Shown: positions 9,524-18,021, counted from the stretch's first letter. The stretch: 64,000 bases of DNA from Candidatus Kapaibacterium sp. (GCA_025059875.1 JANXCT010000003.1:68176-132175); one strand, 5' to 3'. Notes: generated by a model from the sequence alone, not told the origin. Translations and numbers: made by a program.

Positions 9524-10933
9524 ATGATGCTGGAGCTTCCCGTGCTCTCTCAACTCGAGCCCTTCCAAGTCCCTAGCAAGGAACAGAGGGCACGCCGAGT
9601 CTACATCGAGACCTACGGCTGCCAGATGAATCTCAACGACTCCGAAATCGTGCTGGGTATTCTCCATGCCAATGGCTACGGCATCACTGAACATCCCGAA
9701 GACGCAGACGTCATCCTCATCAACACCTGTGCCGTCCGCGAGCACGCCGAGCAGCGAGTCTTCGAGCGGCTCAACCACCTGAAACCCTACAAGCGTCGCA
9801 AGCCCGAGCTTGTCGTCGGGATTCTGGGATGCATGGCTGAGCGGCTTCGCTCTCGACTCCTAGGCGAGAAGCGCTTGGTAGAGCTTGTGGTCGGTCCCGA
9901 CGAATACCGAAAGCTCCCACAGCTCCTAGAACAAGCCTTCGCTGGCGAACAAGGGATTGCCGTCCGCCTTAGCCGTGTCGAGACCTATGACGATATTGAG
10001 CCCCTGCGGACCGAGGGAATCAGTGCCTGGATCTCCATCATGCGCGGCTGCGACAAGTTCTGCACGTTCTGCATTGTGCCATTCACCCGTGGACGTGAGC
10101 GCTCTCGCCCGCTCCAGTCCATCGTCGCCGAGGTCCGTCGTCTCTGGCAGCGCGGCTTCAAGGAGGTCACCCTCCTGGGACAGAACGTCAACAGCTACCG
10201 TGATCCCATCACAGGGGCAGACTTTGCAGACCTCTTAGCCGCATGTGCCGAAGCAGCCCCGCAGATGCGCATCCGCTACCTCACCTCCCACCCGCGCGAC
10301 ATGAGCGACAAGCTCATCGACACAATGGCCGCATACCCCAACCTCTGCAAGTACATCCACCTGCCCGTCCAATCTGGCTCCAACCGCATCCTCGCCCTCA
10401 TGAACCGGGGATACACCGTAGAGCAGTACCTGGAGCGAGTAGAACGCATCCGCTCCGTCATGCCCGACTGTGCGCTCTCCACCGACATCATCGCTGGCTT
10501 CTGCACAGAGACCGAAGAAGACCACCAAGCGACGCTGGAGCTGCTGCGCACCGTTCGCTACGACGGCGCTTACATGTTCAAGTACTCCCCCCGTGAAGGC
10601 ACGAAAGCCTGGAAATGGGGCGATGACGTCCCAGAAGAGGTCAAAGTTCGCCGCCTCAATGAGATCATCGCTCTGCAGCAGCAGATCTCGTACGAGATCA
10701 ACCGAGAGAAGGAGATTGGCCGGCTCCACGAGGTCCTGGTTGAAGGCCCTAGCAAGCGCAACCCTGAGCAATGGCAGGGTCGGACCGATACGAACAAGGT
10801 CGTTATCTTCCCCAAGAGTCCAGAGATTGGCACCGGAAGCCTCATCCGCGTTCGAATCCGACAGGCGACTTCAGCAACGCTCTTCGGCGAGGTGGTCGCT
10901 ATCCTAGAACCCGCATCCCAGCAGTCAGCCTGA
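9524..10933 (+). CDS. miaB: tRNA-2-methylthio-N6-dimethylallyladenosine synthase MiaB
   Basis: A 469-residue methylthiotransferase that adds the 2-methylthio group to i6A37 in tRNAs reading UNN codons. It has the three expected parts. The N-terminal UPF0004 domain carries three cluster-binding Cys in GCQMNLNDSE, INTCAVRE and ILGCMAER. The radical-SAM domain has CDKFCTFC (CxxxCxxC) in RGCDKFCTFCIVPFTRGRE. A C-terminal TRAM domain begins near LHEVLVEGPSKR. RGCDKFCTFC with VPFTRGRERSRP is diagnostic for MiaB rather than MtaB or RimO. I use the tandem ATG at 9524/9527; an upstream in-frame start at 9428 would run into the divergent GroES-like gene. The 86-base gap at 9438-9523 must hold both promoters. 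Confidence 0.97.
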   Translation: MMLELPVLSQLEPFQVPSKEQRARRVYIETYGCQMNLNDSEIVLGILHANGYGITEHPEDADVILINTCAVREHAEQRVFERLNHLKPYKRRKPELVVGILGCMAERLRSRLLGEKRLVELVVGPDEYRKLPQLLEQAFAGEQGIAVRLSRVETYDDIEPLRTEGISAWISIMRGCDKFCTFCIVPFTRGRERSRPLQSIVAEVRRLWQRGFKEVTLLGQNVNSYRDPITGADFADLLAACAEAAPQMRIRYLTSHPRDMSDKLIDTMAAYPNLCKYIHLPVQSGSNRILALMNRGYTVEQYLERVERIRSVMPDCALSTDIIAGFCTETEEDHQATLELLRTVRYDGAYMFKYSPREGTKAWKWGDDVPEEVKVRRLNEIIALQQQISYEINREKEIGRLHEVLVEGPSKRNPEQWQGRTDTNKVVIFPKSPEIGTGSLIRVRIRQATSATLFGEVVAILEPASQQSA

Positions 10934-11040
10934 CCGCCTCCTCTGAGTGATGCTTCACGCATGCGTAACCTCCAGAACCAATCGCCGAGCAGGATGGCGT
11001 ATCTGCAGAGTAGCTGCCCAAAAGCCGAAGACGCACGCCG

Positions 11041-11448
11041 ATGGATTTCTTAGTCACCCTCCACGGACACAACCGCTGGCTCGTCGTTGTGGCGTGGATA
11101 GTAGCGCTTGTGGCTGTTCTCGCTAGCAGCCTGCAGAAGTCCAATCCATCCGTGCCACGCACGGCAGTAGCCCCTCTGCTTGTGCTGCTGGGACTCTTCG
11201 CCCTCCAGTTCCTCTTGGGGAGCGTGATCTTCATCCAGAAATGGACGGGCTGGGCGAACGTCCCACACTACCGCTGGGAGCATACGGCGCTCATGATAGG
11301 ATCCCTAGTCCTACTGCACTTGCCGCTCCGCTGGCGGAGACGCTTACCCGCATCCCAGTGGCATCTGCGGACTACTCTCCTCCTTCTCATCGTTGGCATA
11401 CTTGGATTCCTCGGCGTTGCCCGCCTCCCCGAAGGCTGGCTGGGATAA
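11041..11448 (+). CDS. Four-helix integral membrane protein of unknown function
   Basis: A 135-residue protein with four clear hydrophobic spans (about 13-30, 43-65, 84-100 and 112-130). The N-terminus has HGHNRWLVV just before the first span, and a second His-containing stretch, PHYRWEHTALMIG, opens the third. Paired histidines at the ends of helices recall cytochrome b561-like proteins, and small Bacteroidota membrane proteins with an H..NRW start are known; a haem role is only a guess. It lies alone between miaB and the integron-like region. The start at 11041 is the only ATG that keeps the whole first helix. Confidence 0.75.
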   Translation: MDFLVTLHGHNRWLVVVAWIVALVAVLASSLQKSNPSVPRTAVAPLLVLLGLFALQFLLGSVIFIQKWTGWANVPHYRWEHTALMIGSLVLLHLPLRWRRRLPASQWHLRTTLLLLIVGILGFLGVARLPEGWLG

Positions 11449-11461
11449 TCTCCTGGTCCAT

Positions 11462-11542
11462 GTCTAACGAGCTGCAGCTAAGCCGCACTACTAGAGCGAG
11501 CAAAGCAAGCCGAGGACTACTGAGTTGAGCTACACGTCAGAC
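11462..11542 (-). mobile_element. attC-like recombination site at the end of the nuclease-methylase cassette
   Basis: Read on the minus strand, the 81 bases just downstream of the methylase stop begin with GTCTGAC (R''-like, 11542-11536) and end with GTTAGAC (11468-11462), a perfect match to the integron core GTTRRRY. The two ends pair over seven bases with one G-T wobble. The next inner bases (AGCTCAA against TTAGCT) also pair with bulges, as in folded attC hairpins. Length, end sequences and position right after a stop codon all fit an attC. This is inferred by eye; single-strand folding should be tested. Confidence 0.5.
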
Positions 11543-11548
11543 AGCGGT

Positions 11549-12439
11549 CTATACAACGTTCGGCACAAGATGCAGAGGTGGTTGCTCCAGCAGATGTAGC
11601 TGAGTTGCCCTTTCAACGGGATAGTTTGTAATGACTAATTCCGTGATTCTGCCTCGCTTCGCGCCGTTGCAATTGATAGCGCGGTTTGCCAGTACTTCAC
11701 CTATGGTGAAGTAGGGCAAGCTATAGAGAGACCGGACGACTTCGGTATCAGAGTTAGAGAGCATAACATACACTCTGTTCTTGCTTAGCTCGACGCAGAC
11801 ATCACGCAAGCGTTTTTGGTCAGATAGTCCAAAGCCATTTGCGTGGTACGACCTGAAGTTAGCCGTCTGTGATAAGGGCACATACGGCGGGTCGAAATAC
11901 ACCCAATCGCCTGGAGCTGCCCTTTCCAGTACCGTTTCGAACGGTGCGCATAGAATGTCAACATCTTGTAATGCCCGAGAAACTGCAAGCAGATTCTCTC
12001 GGTCCAAGTACTTCGGGGACTTATACCGTCCAAACGGAACGTTGAATTTCCCCTGGCGATTCACGCGATACAGACCATTGTATCCCGTCTTGTTCAAGTA
12101 AATCATGCGAGCTGCCCGTTCTGGTAGGCCCAATTGCCAAGGGTCTTTTTCACGGATAGCATAATAAAACTCTCTGTCGTGAGGAAACTCGGAAAGAAGC
12201 CTGATGACTTCTGAAACACAGTCGCGAATGGCCAGGTACGTATCGATCAGCTCAGCGTTAAGATCGGAGAGAACTGCACGTCGTATTCTGCGCTCGCGGT
12301 AGAGGCGAAAGAAGAGAGCGCCGCTCCCTACAAAGGGCTCATGATAGACGTTAAACACAGGCGGCATGCGTTCCAGCAACGCATCCGCCAATTGTGTCTT
12401 GCCACCGGCCCACTTAATATAAACGCAACCACTCCTCAA
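11549..12439 (-). CDS. DNA adenine N6-methyltransferase, D12/Dam class
   Basis: A 296-residue methylase of the D12 class (Dam, M.DpnII/MboI family). The start region [10 protein letters not shown] is the family signature. EPFVGSG at 34-40 is SAM-binding motif [15 protein letters not shown] at about 114-127 is the conserved segment after it, and DPPY at 183-186 is the catalytic motif IV. Members usually methylate adenine in GATC, but the target here is not proven. The gene starts 26 bases before the end of the nuclease gene, so both are read from one mRNA, nuclease first. A stop followed within 7 bases by an attC-like site suggests both travel as one cassette. The probable role is protecting host DNA from the partner nuclease. 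Confidence 0.92.
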   Translation of the reverse strand: MRSGCVYIKWAGGKTQLADALLERMPPVFNVYHEPFVGSGALFFRLYRERRIRRAVLSDLNAELIDTYLAIRDCVSEVIRLLSEFPHDREFYYAIREKDPWQLGLPERAARMIYLNKTGYNGLYRVNRQGKFNVPFGRYKSPKYLDRENLLAVSRALQDVDILCAPFETVLERAAPGDWVYFDPPYVPLSQTANFRSYHANGFGLSDQKRLRDVCVELSKNRVYVMLSNSDTEVVRSLYSLPYFTIGEVLANRAINCNGAKRGRITELVITNYPVERATQLHLLEQPPLHLVPNVV

Positions 12440-12791
12440 GTTCGCTATACCAAACTACTTTGCCGGTAGACATCAAGTAGTGCCGCATATTGGCAGAGAA
12501 GCCCTCTCCGTCTATTACAATCCCAGGGATCGGCCAGTGAGCAATGTCGTCAATTGTAGCAAGTATTTTCTCCTCTGCCGTTCCTGGTGTGGCTTGATAT
12601 TTGCATTCCACGCCCAAACGTTTGCCCGTTCTCTCGTCCGTAATGACCACATCAATGTAACGTCGCTGCCCCCAGAGTCTCCTGGCAGCCTCGACTTCCG
12701 TCTCCGCTTTCAAACCCATCCTCTGGGCGAGAGCAACTACTTTTCGCTTAAGTTCATCGCCGCTCTTTGGAGCAGCACCTTTTCCCGGCAT
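12414..12791 (-). CDS. Small PD-(D/E)XK nuclease, probable restriction partner of the methylase
   Basis: A 125-residue protein. It contains a nuclease core of the PD-(D/E)XK superfamily: RRYIDVVI with Asp47, then VECKYQ with Glu62 and Lys64, followed by a helix starting [11 protein letters not shown]. The spacing between Asp and ExK and the beta-strand pattern are as expected for this fold. An N-terminal basic helix ([19 protein letters not shown]) may contact DNA. Its overlap with a Dam-class methylase suggests a compact type II restriction-modification pair, although 125 residues is short for a restriction enzyme and it could be a DNA-repair or Holliday-junction-type nuclease. No recognition domain is obvious. 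The ATG at 12791 lies 63 bases after a GTTGGGT core site. Confidence 0.7.
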   Translation of the reverse strand: MPGKGAAPKSGDELKRKVVALAQRMGLKAETEVEAARRLWGQRRYIDVVITDERTGKRLGVECKYQATPGTAEEKILATIDDIAHWPIPGIVIDGEGFSANMRHYLMSTGKVVWYSELEEWLRLY

Positions 12792-12853
12792 AGTTTACCC
12801 TCGCGCGTGATTTACTGCGATTTTACACCACCATTGCGCTACATGCTACTGTC

Positions 12854-12860
12854 ACCCAAC
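12854..12860 (-). mobile_element. Integron core site (possible attI or cassette junction)
   Basis: On the minus strand the heptamer is GTTGGGT, fitting the crossover consensus GTTRRRY. It lies between the integrase remnant (upstream on this strand) and the start codon of the nuclease, where the attI/first-cassette junction would sit in an inverted integron. A heptamer alone is weak evidence; the call rests on its position. Confidence 0.35.
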
Positions 12861-12880
12861 TATTGACTGAATGACTAGGG

Positions 12881-13112
12881 TCCTTTGCGGTCAACATCCT
12901 CAACATCGTCCTTGTCATCTTACAGGTTCTTATGCAGCCTCTGTACAACATCGTTCTCTGTACGGACAATGCGTCAATTGGGCTACGCGACGTACACTCT
13001 TCTCCGCCAGGGTTCAGAACGTGTGTATGTACCGTTCTCACGCCCTTATGTCCTACAAACTCCTGCATCGTGCCGACATTGCACCTGCCACGCAAAAACA
13101 CCTCATCGCTCT
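12881..13112 (-). pseudogene. Remnant of an integron-type tyrosine recombinase (copy A)
   Basis: Only the last part of the integrase is readable, from about 13112 to 12967: MQEFVGHKGVRT, then HTHVLNPGG and SRSPIDAL. In intact integron integrases this reads QELLGHxDVxTTMIYTHVLNRGG...RSPLDAL. The catalytic tyrosine segment MIY is lost: two residues are missing and His precedes THVLN, so this copy is dead. Bases 12881-12966 after the coding end also match the second copy at 20901-21112 (both hold a diverged ATGTTGxGGAxxTTGAxxGCAAAG), so the duplicated block includes the 3' flank. It lies in the same direction as the nuclease-methylase genes, as in inverted integrons. Confidence 0.65.
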
Positions 13113-13140
13113 AAATAACGGGATCAAAACCGCCCCGTGA

Positions 13141-13311
13141 CCATCCATAGCTGCCATTGACAATGCCCCTGGCCAGCTCTCCTATGCTCTTGGTAACGTA
13201 GAAAGAGTTTTTGTTCCACGTGACTACCACACATCAACACTACCACTGTGCGAAGTCGAAGACTATGCCAATATTCGATACTGCCGGCTCTCACCACCGG
13301 AGAAAATTTAG
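13141..13311 (+). pseudogene. Unidentified C-terminal gene fragment
   Basis: After a stop at 13138 a 56-codon frame runs to a TAG at 13309. It reads like real protein (NAPGQLSYALGNVERVFVPR, then CEVEDYANIRYCRLSPPEKI), with a codon use unlike random frames. No start codon or upstream continuation is visible, so it is probably the 3' end of a gene cut off by the rearrangement that left the integrase remnant. I do not recognise the family. Its end overlaps the 3' end of the convergent protease gene by 21 bases. Confidence 0.35.
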
Positions 13312-14784
13312 CTCATAGCCAAGCATTATGTAGGGCATCAGTGCTTCCACCGGAGTGCCTTTCTTCCCCGTGGCAGTCAACCCCATTCCCACGGTCCAGG
13401 GACTGCGGGGGATAAAGTCTATCGCGATTGTTGCCACATAGCGAAACGGAGGCCGTGGACCGCCGGATGACCCCTCTATGGAGCCAAAGCGCTCGCGCAC
13501 AACCGCACCAAGTGCAAGACGCACAAGACCACTAAATGCCATCCCGACTGATAGCTCATCCCGTTGCCATCCTGTCAGGGAGAACTGCCGAGTAAGCAGA
13601 AGACCGACTTTGTCGGCAACCACGACTTCGCCATCGCTATCGCGCACAAAACCAAAGCGATATGAAAGTCCCACCGCCGCCCGAGGGAGAAAGGACCTTC
13701 CGTATACTTCGTAACTCGATAGACCGATGCATTCAAGCGAGAAGCGTTCACCGAGCTTTTCGGTGATGGTGAATTCTTTTTCCTGGATCCAACGTTCGCG
13801 TCGTTCAAGCTCTCGCTTGCGTTCCTCCAACTCTTGCTCTCGGCGATTGAGGGAATTGGACTTGATCTCGTACTCTCGGAGAAATTCCTCTGCCTGCCTC
13901 TTTCTTGCCTCGAAAGCCGCTTTCTCCCTCTCAAAGTTCATCCGCTCCGAGCGTAGTCGCTCCCACTCACTGTCGAGCCGCTTCTGCTGCTCCTCTAGGC
14001 GTTGACTCTGCTCCTCCAACGCGCGCTGCTGTTTTTGAAGCAAACGAAACTGTTCTTCCAAACCCTGCGGGGTAGGGTAGAACAGGGGATCCGTGCTATA
14101 CGGGATACCATAGTAATCAAGCAGGCCTTTGAGAACGTCAGAACGCACTCCAAAGTTCGCAGTCTGTGCCAGAAGGACTATTTCCTGGGCTACCCCAACT
14201 ACTTGCCCCTGTGCGTTGATGAGCGGACCACCACTGTTGCCCGGATCAAGCGCAACGTTCAATTGCAGAAGGTCCTGGTAACTGTTGTTCGAAACAATCC
14301 CCTTCGTCGCATTCCACGGACTCCCGAGGGGATGACCTATTGCAACGATTTCCTCTCCTACTTCAGCGACAGTTGGCTTGATGGGCAAGACCGTTCTCTG
14401 CCGCGCCCGTACTTTGAGAACTGCAAGGTCAATTTGGGGATGATCACGGAAAGCGTTAACTTCAATGACCGGGATTGTTTCTCCTGACTTGAGATGCACA
14501 GTAATCTGATTGGGCGAGTAGTATGCTGTTTCGTACTTGCGCATATATGACTCTGCACCCCCCCCTCGCTCGATAACATGCTTGTTGGTGACAATGTATT
14601 GTGGGTGAATGAAGAATCCTGCCCCCACACCCTTCTCCGTCTCGATGCGGACAACGGCAGAGGCACATTTCTCAACAATTTTCCTTGCATCGAGCTGCTG
14701 CGCGTACACAGTACATGCAGCCCAGCACGGCGCGATGATCGCAAGGCGGATAGCAGCAACACCTCGCATCTTGCAGCTACCCAT
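13291..14784 (-). CDS. Secreted trypsin-like serine protease with coiled coil and C-terminal beta-barrel-like domain
   Basis: A 497-residue exported protein. A signal peptide ends near TVYAQQ. The trypsin/DegP-like domain (about 33-230) carries the triad His69 (VTNKHVIE), Asp119 (IDLAVLKV) and Ser184 (DPGNSGGPL), with oxyanion-loop glycines intact. No PDZ domain follows. Instead residues about 240-345 are highly charged heptad sequence (LLQKQQRALEEQSQRLEEQQ and EERKRELERRERW), a long coiled coil. The last 150 residues alternate polar and hydrophobic residues with aromatic turns (AAVGLSYRFGF, YIMLGYELNFLRW) and end in Trp, like an outer-membrane barrel. So the enzyme may be tethered to the outer membrane by its tail, held away by the coiled coil. 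Upstream at 14814-14983 lie three promoter-like repeats. Base composition is lower in GC than the core genes, consistent with acquisition. Confidence 0.85.
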   Translation of the reverse strand: MGSCKMRGVAAIRLAIIAPCWAACTVYAQQLDARKIVEKCASAVVRIETEKGVGAGFFIHPQYIVTNKHVIERGGGAESYMRKYETAYYSPNQITVHLKSGETIPVIEVNAFRDHPQIDLAVLKVRARQRTVLPIKPTVAEVGEEIVAIGHPLGSPWNATKGIVSNNSYQDLLQLNVALDPGNSGGPLINAQGQVVGVAQEIVLLAQTANFGVRSDVLKGLLDYYGIPYSTDPLFYPTPQGLEEQFRLLQKQQRALEEQSQRLEEQQKRLDSEWERLRSERMNFEREKAAFEARKRQAEEFLREYEIKSNSLNRREQELEERKRELERRERWIQEKEFTITEKLGERFSLECIGLSSYEVYGRSFLPRAAVGLSYRFGFVRDSDGEVVVADKVGLLLTRQFSLTGWQRDELSVGMAFSGLVRLALGAVVRERFGSIEGSSGGPRPPFRYVATIAIDFIPRSPWTVGMGLTATGKKGTPVEALMPYIMLGYELNFLRW

Positions 14785-14813
14785 TTTACTCTGCCACGCT
14801 GTTTATCGTACAG

Positions 14814-14983
14814 GTTGTCGGCAAATCTACTTTGTGACCAATCCGCAACCCATTGCCATTCGTGGGTCCACCTGCGACATGGTCGGCAAATCTACTTTGT
14901 GATCAATCCTCAACTCACCCACGCGTCGAACGCTAGTCGTGATGGTTGCTGGCAAATCTACATGGTTTGTAGCAATCCGCAAT
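14814..14983 (-). repeat. Three direct repeats, each carrying a Bacteroidota-type promoter motif
   Basis: Three copies of a 36-40 base unit sit at 14814-14849, 14879-14914 and 14944-14983, with a 65-base period. Read on the minus strand, each holds TTG, a spacer and TAGATTTG. TAGATTTG occupies 14829-14822, 14894-14887 and 14960-14953, and the upstream TTG is 16, 16 and 19 bases away. TAnnTTTG with an upstream TTG/TTTG is the primary promoter consensus of Bacteroidota. All three point at the protease start at 14784; the nearest would give a leader of only about 30 bases. The intervening 29-30 bases are not repeated. Confidence 0.6.
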
Positions 14984-17900
14984 TACTTTGCGGTCGTCCC
15001 CCGATGCACAACTTTGAGAGTTTCTCTACGCCCCTCGTTATACTGAATATGCACCAGGTACACCCCCGCTGCTAACCCGCTCATCGGCACCACTACCCGC
15101 TCCTCCACCACACCCCTGTACACCTCCCGCCCATCCACGGACACCACCCTTACCGTCCCCCGCTCTGGCAGTAGCACCGTCAGCATCTCCTCCACCGGGT
15201 TCGGGTACACTACCGCCCACTTCTGAAGAGGAACCTCGCCATGATGCCCTATCACTGTTGTATCATATCTGACGCGCATCAAAATCCGGCTCCCCCATGG
15301 TGCCACTTGCACACGCCCCCACACTACTTGACTATCCAACGTCATGTACACCCATCCCCGCGGTAGCTCAACTGTGCGAACCGTGTCCGATGGATTGATG
15401 AAGATTGGAAACAGCTCCTCAAACGACGGCACCGTCTGCGGGTCAATCTCCTCGACGTTGTAGTAGCTCAGCCACACGGTATCTCCCGGCTCCATAACCA
15501 CGTGCGGCATTGTCCAGAACTGCCGAAACCGCGGCTGGTAATACACCCGCAGTGTGTCCCCCTTGTACGGCTGTCGCACCGGCAGGGCAAAGTGGTAGGG
15601 AATGATGATAGTATCTCCTGTATTCGGGTGAATTGTCCGCGGCCACCACACCGACCAGTACTCCTTTCGCCGATTGCTTGCCCAAAGGAGACTCCACCGG
15701 TAAATTTCGTTCGGTGCTGTAAGAGTGGAATAGAACGGCTCTCCACTAACCATTACAAAGCCCGCCCAGTGATTGCGAGCAGTATCTGGATACCAGAGCA
15801 TGACCGCAGGACCTCCCAGCGGTGAATTTGCCACTCGCTCCATCTGAACTCCGCCGAATGGCCGGATTGGCAGCGGCTCTATTTCCAACACTGCATTCCG
15901 TATCAGTTGCCGCTTCACACGAGCTGTATCCCACGCTCTCAGCTGCACCCACTCCAGCCACCGGCTCAGTGGCGATTGCTCGTACGGCGTTCTGCTCCTG
16001 AGCTGCCCGAAACCGTACACAAAATCCCTTCGTTCCTCCGCACTCCAGTGAAAGTATGCCGGAGCGTAGGTCGGCAGGGCGTAGAGGTTCTCGTTGACGA
16101 GGTCAAATCTGTCAGCTCTTCCGTTTCGAGAGTAGTCAAGGGCAGCCACAGCTGCTGTCCCATGCATTGGTCCAAAAAACACATTTCCTCTCACCTCACA
16201 CCCGCGGATTTCTGTTCCCTCCCCTGCTACTGCATCGGCACCTTGCACTCTGCAGTTGTAGAAGGTATTCCGGTAAATCTTGATGTTCCGGACCGGACCG
16301 CCTCCATAGTAGTTGTGGCACCCCAAGTCGGTACCAATTACAGTGTTGCCGTCCCAGACGACATCATGCGGACCAACATCGCTGTAGATGCCTATCGCAA
16401 AGGGCCTCACGATGTAGGCATGGTGGGACTTATCCCCGTTGTGGCCCTTGATGAGAATGTTGTTGCGCACAATTCCGTTCCTGCAGTAAAAGCCGAGCTT
16501 GATTGCTGCGCAGTCGGAGTGATGCATACAGAAGTTCGTGATGAGGTTCTTTTCTATCACAAACGGGATGGTTCCCTTGTATGCACTGTCCCATCGAGCT
16601 TCTGTGACGTAGGATGCAAAGATTCCTGCTTGGTCGGAGCTGTCAATGACGTTGTAGCGTACAATGACACTGTCAATGTTATGGCCCACAATGATGCCAC
16701 CAGTCTCCACCACAAACCGCGAGCTATCGACGCTTGCGGTTTGCCATGACCATCGGTGTGGGAACCCAGTCCGTTTGATTGTGTTGTGCTCTACATACAC
16801 CTTCCGCGTCATGCATCCAGGATGGCCAAGGAGTCTCGCAGGAGTTCTCCCGTACACGCAGACGGGAAAAACACCAGTGTCGAAGAACTTGTTATTGACC
16901 ACCGAAAGTCCTTCTGCAAGGAAGTTCCAAACTCCTCGGAAGCAGTCTGTGAACATGCAGTTGCGAATCGTTACATCCTTGACCCCTGCCAGTCGGACAC
17001 CTTCAACGAGCCGGGAAAAGTGAATGTTTTCGATAACAACGTTCTGGAGAGGAAAACGCGGAAGAGTGTCATACGAGATTGTGAGCACTAGCCCTCGAGA
17101 GAGATAGTTGATGTTTCGATTCGCTTGGTTGATCCCGATGACCATCATTTCGTACTGCTGCGGCTCAAAGGGAAGCTCTGGCGGCAAAAGGTACAGCGTG
17201 TCGGTCTGCTCGTCATAGTACCACTCGCCGGGCTTGTCAATGAATTCCCTTTTGCCCTCAAGGTAAAACCGGGAGCCTCGCAAAGGATAAGCCCATCCCC
17301 AACTAAGCGTGATCAAGCTGTCGCCCGCCTGCCGGATTACCTTCGAGCAGCCCCACGAGTAGTCAGCCCCAACTGAAGCCCACACAAGCGCTCCAGCCGC
17401 GGAGGGCAACGCCCCCTGCCCCCTGGCAAGAACAAGCGTATCGGGTTGAGAAGGGTCTTGTGCTCGGACGTTTGAAAGGATGAGCATGGTGTCGTTCGGG
17501 AAGCGTGCGGGAGTAAGAGGAATGCCTTTGTAGAACACCCTCAGTGGCATCAGGCTGTCGTGTCCCCCAAATGGCTTTGCCACTCTGACGATACCATCTG
17601 TCCCCACAACAATACTGCGCGCCGAGTCGCTCAAGCGCCATGTTCCCGTAATCATTGGAAGCGGCGCATCTGGAGGTCCGTAAGCTGTAATCACCACTGG
17701 CAAGCCAGGCTGTGTCAGGAGCCTGCTGTGGAGGCTAATCCAGTACGCCAGCGGACCCCACGACTGCGCATACACAACTCTGAAGGTATCTCCTCGCAGC
17801 AATGCGATTGTGTCCCCTCGCTGCAGCGCATCACCCCCGATTGCACCACCCCACAACAGATGCTGCAACATCTGCACCGACCTCAACGCGGTTGCCGGCG

Positions 17901-18021
17901 TCTTGCCATCATTCCTGTCGTCCCCCTGCGACGACGAAAAGTACCACGTCCGTTGACCAAACGCCACGTGGACACACAACCACCAGCTAAGCACAACGAT
18001 CGCTTTCAGCCGCAGAGCCAT
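14983..18021 (-). CDS. Secreted right-handed beta-helix protein with T9SS sorting tail
   Basis: A protein of 1,012 residues. I start at the ATG at 18021: it has the ribosome-binding sequence GGGAGAG and gives a clean signal peptide (MALRLKAIVVLSWWLCVHVAFGQ). The mature N-terminus RTWYFSSSQGDDRNDGKTPATA is the usual opening of parallel beta-helix enzymes such as polysaccharide lyases and epimerases. From about 330 to 620 there are beta-helix rungs with repeated NxI..N/NNx patterns (VVIENIHFSRL, VTIRNCMFTDC, VRYNVIDSSDQAGIFA, IVRNNILIKGHNG). A later region of about 250 residues is beta-rich and unassigned. The final 75 residues (VVYPNPVEEMLTVLLPERG ... GLAAGVYLVHIQYN) are a T9SS type A sorting domain. 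A polysaccharide-degrading or binding role is likely, but no catalytic set can be fixed by eye. The stop codon lies inside the third promoter-like repeat. Confidence 0.85.
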   Translation of the reverse strand: MALRLKAIVVLSWWLCVHVAFGQRTWYFSSSQGDDRNDGKTPATALRSVQMLQHLLWGGAIGGDALQRGDTIALLRGDTFRVVYAQSWGPLAYWISLHSRLLTQPGLPVVITAYGPPDAPLPMITGTWRLSDSARSIVVGTDGIVRVAKPFGGHDSLMPLRVFYKGIPLTPARFPNDTMLILSNVRAQDPSQPDTLVLARGQGALPSAAGALVWASVGADYSWGCSKVIRQAGDSLITLSWGWAYPLRGSRFYLEGKREFIDKPGEWYYDEQTDTLYLLPPELPFEPQQYEMMVIGINQANRNINYLSRGLVLTISYDTLPRFPLQNVVIENIHFSRLVEGVRLAGVKDVTIRNCMFTDCFRGVWNFLAEGLSVVNNKFFDTGVFPVCVYGRTPARLLGHPGCMTRKVYVEHNTIKRTGFPHRWSWQTASVDSSRFVVETGGIIVGHNIDSVIVRYNVIDSSDQAGIFASYVTEARWDSAYKGTIPFVIEKNLITNFCMHHSDCAAIKLGFYCRNGIVRNNILIKGHNGDKSHHAYIVRPFAIGIYSDVGPHDVVWDGNTVIGTDLGCHNYYGGGPVRNIKIYRNTFYNCRVQGADAVAGEGTEIRGCEVRGNVFFGPMHGTAAVAALDYSRNGRADRFDLVNENLYALPTYAPAYFHWSAEERRDFVYGFGQLRSRTPYEQSPLSRWLEWVQLRAWDTARVKRQLIRNAVLEIEPLPIRPFGGVQMERVANSPLGGPAVMLWYPDTARNHWAGFVMVSGEPFYSTLTAPNEIYRWSLLWASNRRKEYWSVWWPRTIHPNTGDTIIIPYHFALPVRQPYKGDTLRVYYQPRFRQFWTMPHVVMEPGDTVWLSYYNVEEIDPQTVPSFEELFPIFINPSDTVRTVELPRGWVYMTLDSQVVWGRVQVAPWGSRILMRVRYDTTVIGHHGEVPLQKWAVVYPNPVEEMLTVLLPERGTVRVVSVDGREVYRGVVEERVVVPMSGLAAGVYLVHIQYNEGRRETLKVVHRGTTAK

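Noticed and set aside
14814-14983. CRISPR-like array
   Set aside because: Three repeats with a 65-base period look superficially alike, but repeats are only moderately conserved, there are just two spacers, and no cas genes are in the window; the promoter reading explains the conserved bases.
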